The notes under the pieces were generated by a model that saw only the letters and a list, made by a program, of their open reading frames with translations, was not told where the DNA came from and ran no database searches. This document shows positions 14,401 through 29,400 of a stretch of 64,000 nt of DNA, in pieces. Origin of the DNA: Corella eumyota. Lineage: Eukaryota > Chordata > Ascidiacea > Phlebobranchia > Corellidae. The stretch's first letter is position 1, and each line of letters opens with the position of its first letter. The stretch covers positions 8,254,501 to 8,318,500 of the forward strand of contig OY720097.1 of the NCBI GenBank assembly GCA_963082875.1, given 5' to 3'. Position numbers and translations under genes: made by a program.

Positions 14401-17400
14401 GAAAAAGTAAATGCTAATTTCGACGACAATTAAAGAACGCCACAGGAGCAAATTGGTAACCAAAAAAATAACAAGCCTGGCTTTGCGTTTGACCAGTACT
14501 CGACCTTAATTGTTATTCGCAGTTAGCACAATATTATTTTTAAACAAATATACCAGTACAATGTAAAAGTGATGATTGGCACTTTTGTTGACACAAGTGC
14601 GTACCTTGGACGCGTATTATTAGTTTCTAATCCCGCGACCATGACAATACTGTGCGGAATTTTAATCCAGCTGCGATGGAGCTACTACAATCACAAATCA
14701 TAACAATACCACAACAAAAGCAATTGTTATTATTTCTTTAAAATAACATATGAAGATAACAGTCTACTGTGTCATATTTTATTGTATTAATAACTATTTT
14801 TATGTTCCAAATGATAATAAAATTTGGAACTGAAAAAATTGAAAGTGAAACTTTGACATGGAAGACGATTAACGAACACGTGACCCTTATCAACAGGAAG
14901 CCAGTAAACAAGGCGCTAAAAGATTATCTGGCATGACTCGGAAATCATAAGACAAACAGACAATTAGAAAAATGTTGTGAAAACTAGATCGTTTAAGCGG
15001 GGACTTCGCACAGACTAGAGCAAGTGCGACAATTAAGACAATCTGTCTAGAATGATCAAACAAAAATACTGCCCTACCAAAACTAAAACCCAGTGTTTAA
15101 CTTTACAGTCTTATGGTATACAACAATCAACCAATAAATAGCCCGCTATTGTTTTACAACGAGGGTAAATTATTCCCCGTATACTAAAAGATTACTTGAG
15201 TATTTTTGATGAGTACGTTACATGTAAACAATTAACCTTAAGGATTAAAATAAAATTTACACGATGTCATAATCCCCCAGCATAAATATGTAGGCGATAA
15301 TTCCACATCGACTACGTCACATAGTACGTCACCATTACCGTGTCGTCCCGCTCGCGACCTCAATTGTGACGTTACGCGAATATGACTGTGACATCATAGG
15401 AGGAGGGCCTGCAATTTAATTAGCGGCTACTAGGGTGGTAAATTGTACAGAAAAGGATACGGAATGACAACCCGCGATAAATTTAAGTGGAACAGACCTC
15501 TACACTTTCGTTTAGCACGTAACAGCATTTTAGGCCACGATTTAGTCAGCAGTTTATTGATTTATTGGCCTTTTTTAGACCACGCTTAAATGATTAAAAA
15601 ATTAAAAAAAGAAATAACAATTTTTCTTTAAAGAAAACAAAACGAATTTTTATCACGCTTTAACTTTCAATAAATTTACAATGTTTTTTATCTGCCGCCT
15701 TTTATTAAATTTTCTTTATACCTATATCCAAACAAACGTGTTCATTTTTTTCTGATTCCCTTTTCAAAGGCGAAACCGTTATCAGTATTTTTAAACCCCT
15801 AATGTTGTTTTAGAAACCAATGAGTTTACTTTGAAAAACGAGGGATGCATTACACACGTGACACCAATATCCGATACGCCTGATTAACTAAACCACGAAT
15901 GCCTTTTGATCTAAACCTGAAGAAAGAATTGGATTGCAAATTTGTAAACAAAAATCAAGGCGGGAGGATATAAATGTCCTAAACTTGATCCAAACAAATA
16001 TTTTGTTCCAACTTTGCACTAGTTTTTTAATTACATCTTTAAAAAAATTATTTTAAAATTAAGAAAAAAGCTAAAACAAAACGCAGAGTTTAAAAAATGA
16101 GTTTTTTTGACTTTGGTGAAAGGTAAATTAGGTTTAAAAACAATGACCCTGTTATTGTTTAGAAAAACATAAATTAACAATTGTTAACATTTAAATCGTG
16201 GGAAAGTGAATAGTTTAGCTCGGCGGTGTACGTCGTGGTATTGTCTCAAACAAACCCCCAATCGCGACAGTGTCAATTTGTTAAAACTCGCAACAATGAC
16301 CTTCGGCATTGGTTTATGACGTCACATTAGAAAGTAGAAAGCGAATATTTAAACAAAACTTTTTACCGAGAATTGTAAAATTTTTGCACAGAACCACCTC
16401 CAACCCATATCATGCTATTTTTACTGTAACTGTAGTACGGTTTACTATGATAAATTGCACGAAGCCAGAGAAGCTAAACTGTGAAAACATCGGTGAAAAA
16501 TATCGTTTTGTTTATGTTTTTTACGGGGACTTTGAAACCGAGTCAGCCGTTGCAGCAATAACACAGCTTTGTAAGGTAGATAGGATTTCCAAGGACTAGA
16601 AATTACTACTAGCAATGTTTTTGCGAATTTCAATACACAATTAAAGCGTAAAACTGGCGTTAGTAATTATGACAACAATATTTGGGATTCTTTGAAAATA
16701 GCCGTCGCCTTTTTCAGTGGCCTTTATCTAATTATGACATCACACACGACTGGCCTGGTTTGATCCAATCAACTTCCGTTAAACGGAATTCTAAAAACAA
16801 AAATTAGGAACGAGTTCTAAAAACAAAACTTTTCAAAGTGACGTGCTGCGTTTGCGCAAACAAATCTGACTCGTAGAAAAGTTCCCAGGCTTGTAAATGG
16901 CGACCCATAGAGCCCCTTACGCACGTCAATCAGATGACGTCACACCTTACAGGTGGCAGGGAGACACGGTACTGATAAGGCAATTGAAAAAAAACTCCAT
17001 AAATTAGACCAAAAACGTGAAAAAAACGCGGCCACGCAAGACATCAAATAACTTCAAATGACATTTTAGTTAGAATTATCATGATGTTTTTGCACTTCTT
17101 GACATTTTAAGAAAAAATAATGGACAAACAACTTTAGTAACATCCTTATCCCAATCATAATAGTTTCTTGATTTTTACACCAGCAAAACACAATCGGAGT
17201 AGACGACAAATCTTACATAATTTCACAAGCTTAATCAATTTTTGTACGAAAATACACATTTGAAACTGCTGATAAAATATGATATAATTAAATTGTCTGT
17301 GACAGGGTTGCTGGTACGTCAAATAGGATTTCGGTTCAGGACAAAGGAAGAACTCATGCATGCAAGGAAGTGGGTGCTGTATATAATAACTTTATCAGTC

Positions 17401-20400
17401 TTTAAAAAAACAAAATACAAGAAATTATGTAATCCATAATCCTATTAATATCCCAACGCTAATTGCCAAAATAAACCCCTTTGTTATTTAACTATCCGGG
17501 CGGAAAGTTGCCATGGTTACGATGACGTACTTGGGAGTAGTCGAATATGAATTCCCGAATGTCAGACAAAATCGATTTACCGTGAAAATAAAATATTTAT
17601 ACAAAATATATGGTATTATGTTGCTGGATGATTGATAACTGACTTTAAGAAATAAAATTACGTTTTTATCGATTAAATTAAAAACAATTTTAAAAATAAT
17701 AAACTAAAGTAATTGATATTGCAACAAAAAACCCAGTTCAAAGCGTTTAAAATTTTATAAGTTGAAATTTCGGCGACCACACAGCCTGACTTGTTTAATC
17801 TTTCAAGCAAGATCTATCTTATCAAACAAAACTACGATGTGTCAGTTGTGTGAGTCAAACATTTTCGACAAAAATTGGAGGTTAATTCTATTAGTGTTTT
17901 ATCTTTTTTGTGTCTGGTTCAATACTTATGCGTTATAGCTTATATTTAAAATAACTGTGTAAGGATATACGACCATAGCTTTGTCGTTTGGCATTTACTG
18001 AACTTGTATATTTTGACATTTAACCGATTTTTACGCCTACAAGGAGTTTCTCGCTTGTAAGAAGATAGGTAAGTTTCATTTCGGCCTATGACACACTTGT
18101 CTAAAAATTCCAACCCACAACAATTATAAAGCAATTAGCCCGGCAAAGATTGGTCTGCCAAGCTAAGGTGACAATTTAGAATAGTTATCATCTTTTAAAT
18201 AACCAGCACAAAATCCCACTAATGGCCATAGAATCATGACTAATTAATTTATTCACCAATAAAATTGATCATCAACCTACATCTTAGCTTTATATTATAC
18301 AAAAGATCAAAGAGCAAGTGTGTTTGCAAATGCATTCAAATATTTCAGTTTATTTGCCAAGCTCGAGACAAAGAAGATCAAAAGGTTAAGTCTACCTGTT
18401 CTAATCCAGCTTTGAAACGCTTCTTAATTTCAAATGAGGATTTTATCAACAAATTTTCTAACACAAAAATCCACATCAAACAATGTTTGCGACTATTATT
18501 TAAATTTCAGGAAATACTTAGGAAAATGAATTATTTTGTTGAGGAACATTATTACATATTTCAAATATTATATTTTTCTTATGTAACTAGGGAGTACAGC
18601 CTGTAATTTACATGCGTCAGTGTTTTACTATTTGTTATTAAAAGCTACAATTAAAAATACGTTTCTATAGCAACCCAAATTTGTTATGAAGACAGGGCCA
18701 CACATATAACAACAATATCCGTCCAATTAATCTTTAAACGACGCAGGCTGACGTGCATTATTTAAATGCAAACAATTATAGGCTCTTGATGTAGTTGAGA
18801 TACTTAAAATTACACTATTGTTGCGTTTGAAATAATAATTGGACATGAAGTAAGATTGATTGCATAAAAACTTATTCTTAACTAATCAACAAAGCATTTC
18901 AGTTATTTAAGGTCAAGCAGTTCTTTTAAAATTTGCCTCTGATGTTTCTATATTAAGAAAGTGACGCAAAGAAACCTTAAAATTTAAAAAAATTTAAGAA
19001 AATTAACAACTTGATTAACCGCGCATGTTTATGTTTGTTCTTGTTGACTGATCAAGCGTAGCTAATCTGCATCACGTTTGTTTCTATGACGTCACAAAGC
19101 GTACGCAATATCTTACGTCACTACGCGCAAATAGTTAGGTTTAATTCTCCCTTTTTAAGTGACAGACCAAATATGATACAAATCTTGCGACCGAACTTTT
19201 TTATATGTAAAAAAAATGTTTGTGCTTAAAATATAATTGTGGGTAACCGAAAAAAACATGTTGTGGTTGACATCCGGTCGTAGGTTGGCCAGAACTTAAA
19301 GATAGCAATCGGTAAAACAAGTTTGTGCGTTACTTGAATCACAAGCATATATAGGGCTGGGGGTCAGCAGTCCTAAAATGGCGATTGCTAAAGTGTGATG
19401 TGATAACAATAAAAAACAAGGAAATTTTCTTCAAAAACAATATGTTTCGCCAGGTTGGGGAAAGCTAACGACGTAATTGCAGACAATCAAGGTGAAGAGG
19501 CCATACGACAGCAAGTGATTCAGTGGACTAATCGATTACATGGTAAGACAGGTAAAGTGGCCTAAGCTCGCCTCTCAAGCGTCCTTATAAGGCGATACGC
19601 TGTCTCAATTGAAATGCATATGGCCTACATTCAATGAAATTTAAATTTCGTGCGTAAGTGGTTGGCAAGTGGAAAGTATCACTCACTACAATGGTAAAAG
19701 GAACCACGCGCAAAATTTATGTTTTGAGTCGTGCTAAGCCAACTGTGTCGACACTGTATTTATTTCGGGTTCAATGTCATAAAACGATGCTGTATTGACG
19801 TAAGCAATCGAATATTTTAAACCACAAATGTCTGGTTTTAGAATAGTTTTACCCTTAACACGTCTGCTTACAAAAATAAAACGGTAACTTGTTTAATTTG
19901 AGATTTTCGTCACTAAAATATGTGGGGTTTATTCGTTTATATTTTACGATTTAACCTTCGCGGATAGCAGACGTTTTAAGGTAATGGCTTACGGCTGGTC
20001 ATACGCGTACTTTTTAAGCTACAACAATAACACCACGTTACATATATTTATGCGGCGATTTGGCAAGCCATTGTGACTAATAGGAAATATCAGGTTTGTT
20101 TAAATTAACTGTGTTTGTGCAAAAACGAACTTGTAGTCTAAAAACTCGTCGAGATATAAACAAAAACATCCTTTAACGACGACTTAACAACGATTAAACG
20201 ATTTTAAGATAAGCAAATTCCTAAAGGGATGATGCATTGTTACGTATGCACCACGTGACAACGCATACCTGCCCCGTGGACTTCATATTAATACGACGAC
20301 ATGAGTTGTCATAATTTAGCAAGTCCATATTAGGACAGCGAACCGGCGTTTCGTTAAATTTATAAAAAATCACCGAAATTAAAATTCTGTGAATTTAAAC

Positions 20401-23400
20401 TTGATTTCAACTTGGGAAATTTTTATGTTTTTATTTAAAGCGGATCTAATTTAAAATATTTTTGTTTACATACCAAATATTTTTTCCGCAAACCATAACA
20501 ATTTAAAAAAAATTGTTTTGTATTTGAAATAGTTGGAAGGTAAACATAGTTATTAAACGGGTGGGCTTGGTCTATAATGAACAGGGGGAAAATATAAAAT
20601 TTCTAAGAACCTAAACAAGTTCATTATAATTTAAAAATTAAATAATAATCACCAACAACGCAAAATAAAATATATAATATTAAAATCATTGCACTCTATC
20701 TAAAAATATCCGTAATTTAATAACGCTATAGAATTGTGATTAAAAATAAATGGACAGTTATTAAAGGGATATTAAGATTTTAATTCAAATTTATATTCAT
20801 AAAAATCCAACGAATCTTTAATTAATAGAAAACGCGGCGTAATATTTTAAAACGGGCGTATATTGATAGGCGTGGCAAAACTCAAAAATAAACAAAATGT
20901 ATAATTACCCTTTTTGTAAATATTTTGGTTGCCTTGGGGCGGACATGAAAGCAGATTGGAAGAATTACTAAATTGCATGTTATTTTACTATTAAACCTTG
21001 CCAATTTTTATTGTTAAAACAAAGAAATATTTGGTTTCATATTTTTGCTAAAAAAGTTTAATTTATAATTTTTTTGTCAGTTTAAATTTCTTGCTATAGC
21101 ACAGACGTCTACTACTTAAAGAAACGCTTAATAAGTAATGCAACAAAAAAGGGGAGTGTTATGTTGTCACATTTATCATGGTCAAGTAAGTGAAACGCAA
21201 ACTTTTTTATTTGATCAACTAAACCCCAGACTCGATTACTCACTTAACGTCCTTTTTATAAATAAAACACAATGAGAAAAGAACCCAATCTATTACTAAA
21301 ATTTAACACAAAAAGACTTAACTCTCAATTATCCCTACGCAAAATTGTCCATAATTTTGATGGATTTTCTTTGCACGAATTGGCAATAAATTACATGTAA
21401 AATATATTGCATCAAATCGTGTAAGGAGAAATGTATATGTAATACAGTATGTGGGTCATTTAATTATTGTGTTGTTGTTTTGCGACCAGACCACGTGTCT
21501 GTTTGTTCTAGTATCCGCATCAAGCAGTAAAATAAAGGGAATTTCAAAATTCCAAATCACACGTAAAACACACATTCGAAAATCATGCCTTCTTTTTTAT
21601 GATATATCGAACCTATCGACAAATACCATTGTGACGATGGAATGGTATATTTACAACCCGTTTATGACGTGATAAACAGTAAGCTTGCACACATTAAAAT
21701 CACTAATGAAAAACATAATGGAAAACTTTTCCATAAGCTTATAAAAACGTCGATAAAAGTGCGTCATCAGCAAAGGCGACCTTATAACAAGAACAACCTA
21801 ATCTTAAACAGTATTGTGACGTCAAAAGACGCGGTTTGTGAAGATTTAACGATAGGTAGCCTTACCGTCCATTGTAACTTCCTATGTGGTCAATAGCACA
21901 CCACATCATAATATCGGGAATTGTGACGTCACAAAACAACAACATCGTGGTCGTTAAAACCGTTGTTAAGCTGCAAAATTAATTAATCCTGTGGAGTCAA
22001 CAGCGGGAGAAAAAATAAAAAATGAGCAAGTTAATTAAATAAGGTTTTACGAAATTTGGGTTGTTTTAATAAACAAAAGAAAAATTCCCTTAGGTGAATC
22101 TTTTGAAAGCACGACTAACTTAATGTTCAGACATAAGGCGTTGTTGGTTGAATAAAATAGGAAAAGACAAAATCTTAATAAATTTCCCAGCAACGAACTT
22201 TCAATTCGCACTTGCGGTGTTCAAAATTTTAATTTCTTTCCGATTGATTTATTATCCGAAGATAGAATCACAAATGTGTATTTGTATAACCTTGAGACTA
22301 CCCAAAATTGTGTTTACTATTCAGAGATTTCTCAATTTTTGTTTGAAGTCGAATACTTATAATTAAGACAAATCGAGGAATCGTAACCGCCCGAATACGC
22401 AATTCGAATTGCAAATGACGTATGTAAATAAATTTTTCAAACACTAATTATATGTTATTACACCTGGCCGAAAACGATTTGAATCGTAATTACCCTGCAC
22501 GACTCTGCGGTAAAATTTCTATTTTCGGAATGCAAAAAAATATTAAAAATTGAAATTTGCAAAATTTGGTTTTTGAAACATGATTTATGATGGCCAGGAT
22601 AGAAGAATTTGCGACACAGAAATAATTCAATTGCCTCTTGTTAATAAGAAACTCAGTGGGATACCAGCCTGCTAGCTGTGTATAATATTGTCCAGAGAAT
22701 TGTGACTGTATGGTAATTGGGTCTATATTTTCTTTTTCTGGTTAAGTGAATTGATTTTCGTGAATTACGAACATTTGGGATTGATAAACGACCGAATTAA
22801 TCACACAAAACCAATTTTAAAGTCCCTTGGGTTTAAGCAACGACGTTAAAAAACTAGAACGGCAGAGATAGAGTATAATAAATTTATTTTTACAAAATTC
22901 CTAGCCATTGCAATTCTTCATACTTATTTCAGTCTCCAACCCATTTTTGTTGAAATTGAGTACCTCAGAATATTAAATCAATACTTTAAATCTTTTTAAA
23001 CCATTATTCATCGACAGACAGACGACAACATTTTTTAGTAGAAAAATACTTAAGTGCCACACAAGAAGTAGAAAAAAAGTACAACTGGTTATCGGGTTTA
23101 AGGCAGTCTGTCTTAAGATTCACCTTTGTACTTCTTTCATCTTCAAGCCTTATCACTTTTTAGTGGTGTTTTGACAAACTCTTATGCAAAAACAACAAAA
23201 ATATCAGGTAAATGTCTTTACAGCTGTTCGGCCGAATTTAGTCTATCGTTTTAGGGGCTGTCAAATCAAATTGCCAACCACATCTAACCAATTTTGGCAA
23301 GCCATTAAATTGAAATTTATTGGCAGCCCCACTTATAGATGCAACAACAAATGTTGTTTTTATGCCATTATTTTTATAAAGCGTTGAGATTTGATCATCA

Positions 23401-26400
23401 ACCACAAAAACAACATTTAAAGGTAACTGGTTATTTACATCGGTTTATCATGGGCTGTGACGTTACAAATTTGGCAAATCGCAGATAAAATCAGCGAGTC
23501 ACGTAAAAAAAGTCATCGTCCTGCACTAATGTGTTTTGATGGTGTCACTTCAAAAAGGACGCAAGCCAAAGCATCACAAATCCATCGTAAAGAGGTCACG
23601 TGACGCCCATCAGGCCGAACCAAAACAAATTGTCTTAAGGCATCCAGGTTTGCAGTAGCATACGAGTGATGTCTGACGTGTGTATACCGGCACACGTCAT
23701 GTAGTATGGCACCAACGCCTTGTGTGGCCACCACCTAAGCACCTGAAAGCAGTCATTGATTAACGACTTGCAACCATTTTTGCCGGCTGTAAACGGAAAA
23801 GCAGACGAACAAATCTGATGACAGATTAGCCACGTGGTCGAGTATCGGGTGAACAACCTTGCAACACCCGGGCGCGATTCACTATTTCCGTTAAATTCCA
23901 AAAATGTGGCAAAAGTAATGATCAGATTAACAAGAGAAAATAATAATTTTAAGGACCACCGAGAAAGTATGGCATGAATTATAAATAACGTTCGACAAAT
24001 ATGAGCATGATTTCTCAAAAAAATCGGATTTTCCGTTGGACTAAAAATATATCGCATCAATTTTAAAGTTATATTGTGACATATCGGAATAAACAAAACA
24101 CGCCGGCAGAAGATGAAAAGTAAAACCTGGCGTTTTAAATAACTTAGCCTTTTTAAAATCCAACCGCCGACAGTGAAGCGGGATTGTAAAAATTGAGCAG
24201 TCTAAAGAAGTGATAAAAGCAATAGCTAATCACGCGTTAAACGCATGACAAGGTGACTTAACAAAATAGAGATATTTACTTATTAATTTATTTAACAAAT
24301 TTTACATCGCCTAACATCCATGTTTTTTTATATACATGCAACTCTAGACTTGTTCGGAATTTGAACATCTTAAAACACAACTATATAGTAGTCGAACAAC
24401 ATGTTTTTTTTTGCTGGAAAATAAGTATTTACAAGGCGAGATGTTAAATTTCTTTCTAATAATATCTACAACAAGTGGCAATCATAGCCTGCCGGCCAGC
24501 GACAAGCCCATACCACAATAATGGCAATCATACACATCTGATGGACGTACGCCAAAATATTAAGGCTAGAATTTCCTAAATAACAACCTTACACAAGGCA
24601 ATATCACATGCTTTAAATCCTATAGCTTATGTTTAAGGATACAATGCAATAAACCCTTTGCCGAAAAACAGGCTTAATTTTGCTGTATTTTTAAAGCTTG
24701 TTTATAGTTGGTTACCAAGTCAGGGTGGGTAAAAGGTTAAAGTGTTTACGTAAACGAAGGTCGACAAAGGTAGGCCTGTGTCACGTGAGTATCACGCGTT
24801 AAACTACCAAGTAATTGTTGTTTATTACCAAACTTAAATTTTTTTATCCAGGTCACATATTTGGATGTGATGTATCCGCAATTTAAAAAACAGAGTATTT
24901 CAAAAAAATAAATTCTCTCCAAAAGAAAAACACTGTCAGTTGCTCGATAACAACAAACTGCCAAGATTGTTGCCATTACAATACTTTTGTGTTTGAAAAA
25001 TCCTGTTTCAAATTCGAAAAAACAACTTATGTCATCAATATCAAGTACGCAATACAATTTATTGGCCACATTTTATTACAAATTCCAATCTCCTACAAAA
25101 ATCTATTAAGGCAAAGGACATATTAGGCTTGTAAAGAAGCATACACGTGTAAAGGATTGCCAGTATGTGTACCACTATAAGCTTAAGCCAAATATGCCAA
25201 TATGTGTACAATTTCAACTTGTTTTTATGTTGTCACCGCTTAAACTTCGTTCCAGCCTTTAATAGCGGAAGCGTTATTCACGTTCCAACACGTTTTATTC
25301 AAAGCAATTAAATGTCAATCAAAAACAGACCAAGGTGTTGTATTAAGGTTCCCACGCTCTTTTGCAATTTGTAAATCGCAAAACACATTTCAAACGAAAT
25401 AACTAATCTATGTTTAGCAATATTTCCCTTAACATATGATTAAATACATAGGAGTAAATAAATTTTTGATTATGGTTTAAAATTTACTGCTGCCTTTCTA
25501 GCAATTTTTATATCAATTTAATAACATTTGTTATCAAACGTTACGAAAATTTTGTTGACTTTCGAACAATCCAATTCGCCTATACTTAAATATTACGACA
25601 ATGCAAATTTCTGAATTTTCTTAGACCGTTTTTAAATAACAATTTTCAATTATCTACCATAACAAAACATAAATAATCATTGGAAATAAATACAATTTAA
25701 CCACGAAATAAAAAATATTTACTCATATTTATAGGCTATTAAGTAAGTATATTCTTTTTCCCGAACAGATATATCAATATTTACTATTTTTTTTAAATGG
25801 CATTAAAAACTTTCTATGGTATTGTAATGATACACTCGCAAAGAAAGCGATAAAAAAGTATATTTAAAAAGAAAATTCTAACTCCTGTTTGCTAAATATT
25901 CAATACAAAAACGGGCATATTTTTGTTTAACTTAACCTCGCACGTCAATCCGCATACCTCGGGTTCGAATCTGGACCGAATCAGAATGACAAGTGTGATG
26001 CATGACAGGCCACACTTTCGACAAGCGAGTCGCTATCTTTAGCAGCTTGTTTGGGCCGCACATAAAACAAATCAACATCTTTCGAACCGCTATCTCAGTC
26101 ACGTGACACAATCCACTTACAAATTCGCGACGCTTTTTAAGTTAGGGCGAAACGCAGATAAGCTAAGTCCGGTAATACGTTACTTGTATAACAAAAAAAC
26201 GTGCGGTCCCGCAGCATAGTGACCAATGTGCGGTCCCGCAGCATGGTACCCTATGTGCAGACCCGCAGCATGGTGAAATTTGTGCAGTTCCTTAGAACGG
26301 TGACCCATGTGCGTTCCCACAGCACGCGGTAACCTATAATCGTATGATATCAAACCGAACAATGCACAAAGAAACATTGTTCCCATAAACTTAGTTAATT

Positions 26401-29400
26401 TCTTATAAAATGCAGGTAAATATTAACTTGTGTTTGACATTAAACATTTAAACAACGGCACTCGACTTAATTATTTGTTCTTTAATTAGTTTAACGGCCT
26501 AACCCGAGATTACCGGGCAACATTCTCAACAGTTTTAAGACGTCTCTTAAAATATAAACGCAATTTTTACAATATTAAATACATCATGCAAACAATGCAA
26601 AAAATTAACATTCAAAAATGTGCGTATAAAATTAAACATTTAGATCTTATTTAATAAAGTAACGTTGGATTTCATGTTAAAGAATTAAATCACACGACTT
26701 ACCAGCGATTTATCCAGCTTCAGATTCGCACATTTGTTTAATACATTCAGCCTCCTAAAATAAAAAAAAAACATTAAACAAACGCAGTTTTATTATGCAT
26801 TTTTGAAATATTCTGTAATATTTAAATTACCATAATGTCTTTGCGGCTCTTTGAAAACAACTCATTAATGACGACATAAATATTTTAAATCCAAAATTGG
26901 CATAATATAGTTTCTTTGTTATACATAAATCTTACTGACTATATTAAACATTGTTTTGTATATCCAAAAATGCTGTAAAATGATTAATATTATACACATC
27001 ATGAATAATCAAAATTTTATTTGTAACGGTTAAATTTTTAATTAAGCTTTTTGTTTATAACTAAATATATACTTGACGAGTATTTAATTTGACGGCGCTT
27101 TAATTAGCCTTATTAGGCCTGCTTAATTATATGCAATTCTCTATTTTTCTTTAATGATACCAAACTTGTAACTCCTATTAAGTAATGCTTTTACACAAGC
27201 CTGGCCGAACCAGAATAGCTTTTGCTTTTACGCTGTTGTACATTAACTTTAAATAAACAAAAACTCAAACAAAACAGGTCCACAAAACATACAAAAAGTG
27301 ACCTCTATAAAACAAGTACAGTCAAGCAGCAAACGCAGTGCATTTCGCATTTTTGATGTCCCTCAGCGACCAACAACGAAATTCAAAAATCGATTTTACT
27401 TAATTCCCACAAAAGCAATCAATAATTCCTCGTTAGCGACAAAAACGGAATTCCTTACCCGAGAAAGAGCTAAAGCCGGTTTCGCCGTGATGTCATAATT
27501 TAATTTTGTGCATTATATCAAAATGTCACATGTGACGATTTGTCTGGTGGAGTGCACATGGTGCAACTAAAATAAGATTATTGCGCTGTATTTGCTATAA
27601 CGAGGGGAGTTTTAAATAAAACAATTACGTATATCCATGCTTGCCTTAATAAAGGAATGTTATGTTAATTGTTTTTTAAAGAAACGTGACGGTAATTGCG
27701 CAGCCGTTTTCTACTTCATTATCTATTATTAATACATATTTCACAGATGGAAATGCTTAGACTGGCAAAAATAGCTTTAATATTAGCACATAAAAAATGC
27801 ACGTGTTTATAACATAAAATGGGTTGGGTTAATCCTACAAACGCTAAGTTAACCCGCGAGGATCAAATGCTCAGAGGGTTTATGCTTCAAGATATTACGA
27901 TGTTATTTATAAACATAAACCAGTACAATTACTGTAAACATGGTTTCCTTGAAAAAAGGCAATTTCGTGATCCAAATATAGATATTTACTGCGTCACCAT
28001 ACGAAACTTTGACGTTTTAACATTTAAAAAATATTTTTAGATCTAAATGATAAACTGATATGTAGTCTAAAACATAGCGGTTTTAACTTGTTTTTAAATA
28101 AGCCATTGTGAAGCGCAACCGTACAATTATCAAAAAATGGTGTCCTTTTAGGATCTTTAAAAAATATTTTTCTTTCATCAAAAAAAATGCGGATTTACCT
28201 TTCTTAAAAAATTCGGAAACAACCCATTTGCGGTTTTTAAGTGCATAAAAAATGCAACGGGATTTTAATATTTTTTCGTGTGGTTTTAGCGACGTGTTCT
28301 AGCGCGCAAAAATGCCAAGGAAATTAAGCCGCACCCGCAACAGCACTCCCTTAATTTGCAAAAGCTTTTTGGCGAGCAGAGCGAATTCAGGACATTTTTC
28401 TGTTATTTCCTAAGTCGAAAACCCGCTTCAAAGCAAATGACATTTTCATTTACAACAAACACACGTATTATGGCTTTTAATACAAATTTGTCAGCGATAA
28501 GATTGGCGAAGGTATTTTCAAGCCAAGGGCGCGTCCAAAATATTTATGTTTTTATAATAACATTTATCTCGTCAATTAACACATATGCTTATAACGTTCA
28601 ACAAAATGTGGTCTATGTATATTAATATAACTATCACCCTAACCAAAATACAAGCACCAAAACCACAAAATATTTTATTTTTGTTTGGTGACCAATACTG
28701 TATTTCAGTTTAAACCTAATACATTACAGTTAACCCAAGCGGTAAATATCACAGGGCTGTATAAAGTAAACTACACAAGGGCGTGTAATGGTATTATGTT
28801 ACGCGATTTTCCTTTAACAAGGCCAGGAAAATTTAAATTGATCTATTACAGCAAAGTGTATTGGGACAATTTAAAATTTTTAAGGTGTGGGTCTACCGCA
28901 TATTTATAAAATAAAAACCAGTTTAACTTTTGATAACTGCAATCTCGCCTTATTAATTACTAGTTTTAAACCACTTCTATAAATAAGGCGCAATAATTTG
29001 TTCTGATAAATTGCCTAATTGGCCAAATTTAGAATAATGAATTTATTGTAGAAATGATGGCCTTACTAGGGCATACTAAATTTTCTTACACTATAATGAC
29101 AATTTGTAAATTTAAATTAATAATTCTAAGTACAATTATATTTAATATTTACTTAGTATACTCATTAAACTATAGCTTAGACATTGCTTGGGTCTTTCTA
29201 TACAAACGTTAATTATACACTTAACATTTACAAACACTGTTCTAAAAAAATATTCTAGTAACAAATAAAAAGTCACAATAAAACAAAACAATTTTTTTAC
29301 GTTCACTTAATTAGAATTTTGCCTTTTTAAATGCCGTTAAATAGAACAGACACATAAACTAACCGTAAACTGTAAACTTTTAAATAGTAAGTTATTTAAG

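Larger units (their letters stand above)
12568..26702. other. Large DLC-type intron / region upstream of first exon C
   Basis: About 14 kb with no gene I can support. It holds six full TGACGTCA palindromes (13559, 16317, 16935, 19087, 21817, 21924), an X-box at 17507, GC-richer patches near 15.3, 16.9 and 23.6 kb, a candidate orphan exon at 19454-19542 and a 27-bp minisatellite at 26201. It is the best place in the window to look for enhancers. Confidence 0.5.

Noticed and set aside
18265-18606. 113-codon open frame on + strand
   Set aside because: No recognisable domain, AT-driven composition, no start context.
23635-24096. 153-codon minus-strand open frame
   Set aside because: No family match, begins in AT-rich sequence; kept only as an unexplained block in findings.
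25960-25985. GGTTCGAATCTGGACC, tRNA B-box-like
   Set aside because: No acceptor stem, anticodon arm or A box at correct spacing; not a tRNA gene.
26180-26386. Minus-strand frame with repeated AAGPHIGH units
   Set aside because: It follows from a 27-bp tandem repeat; no evidence of translation.
27298-27498. 66-codon + strand frame
   Set aside because: No ATG start, no family and no supporting splice sites.
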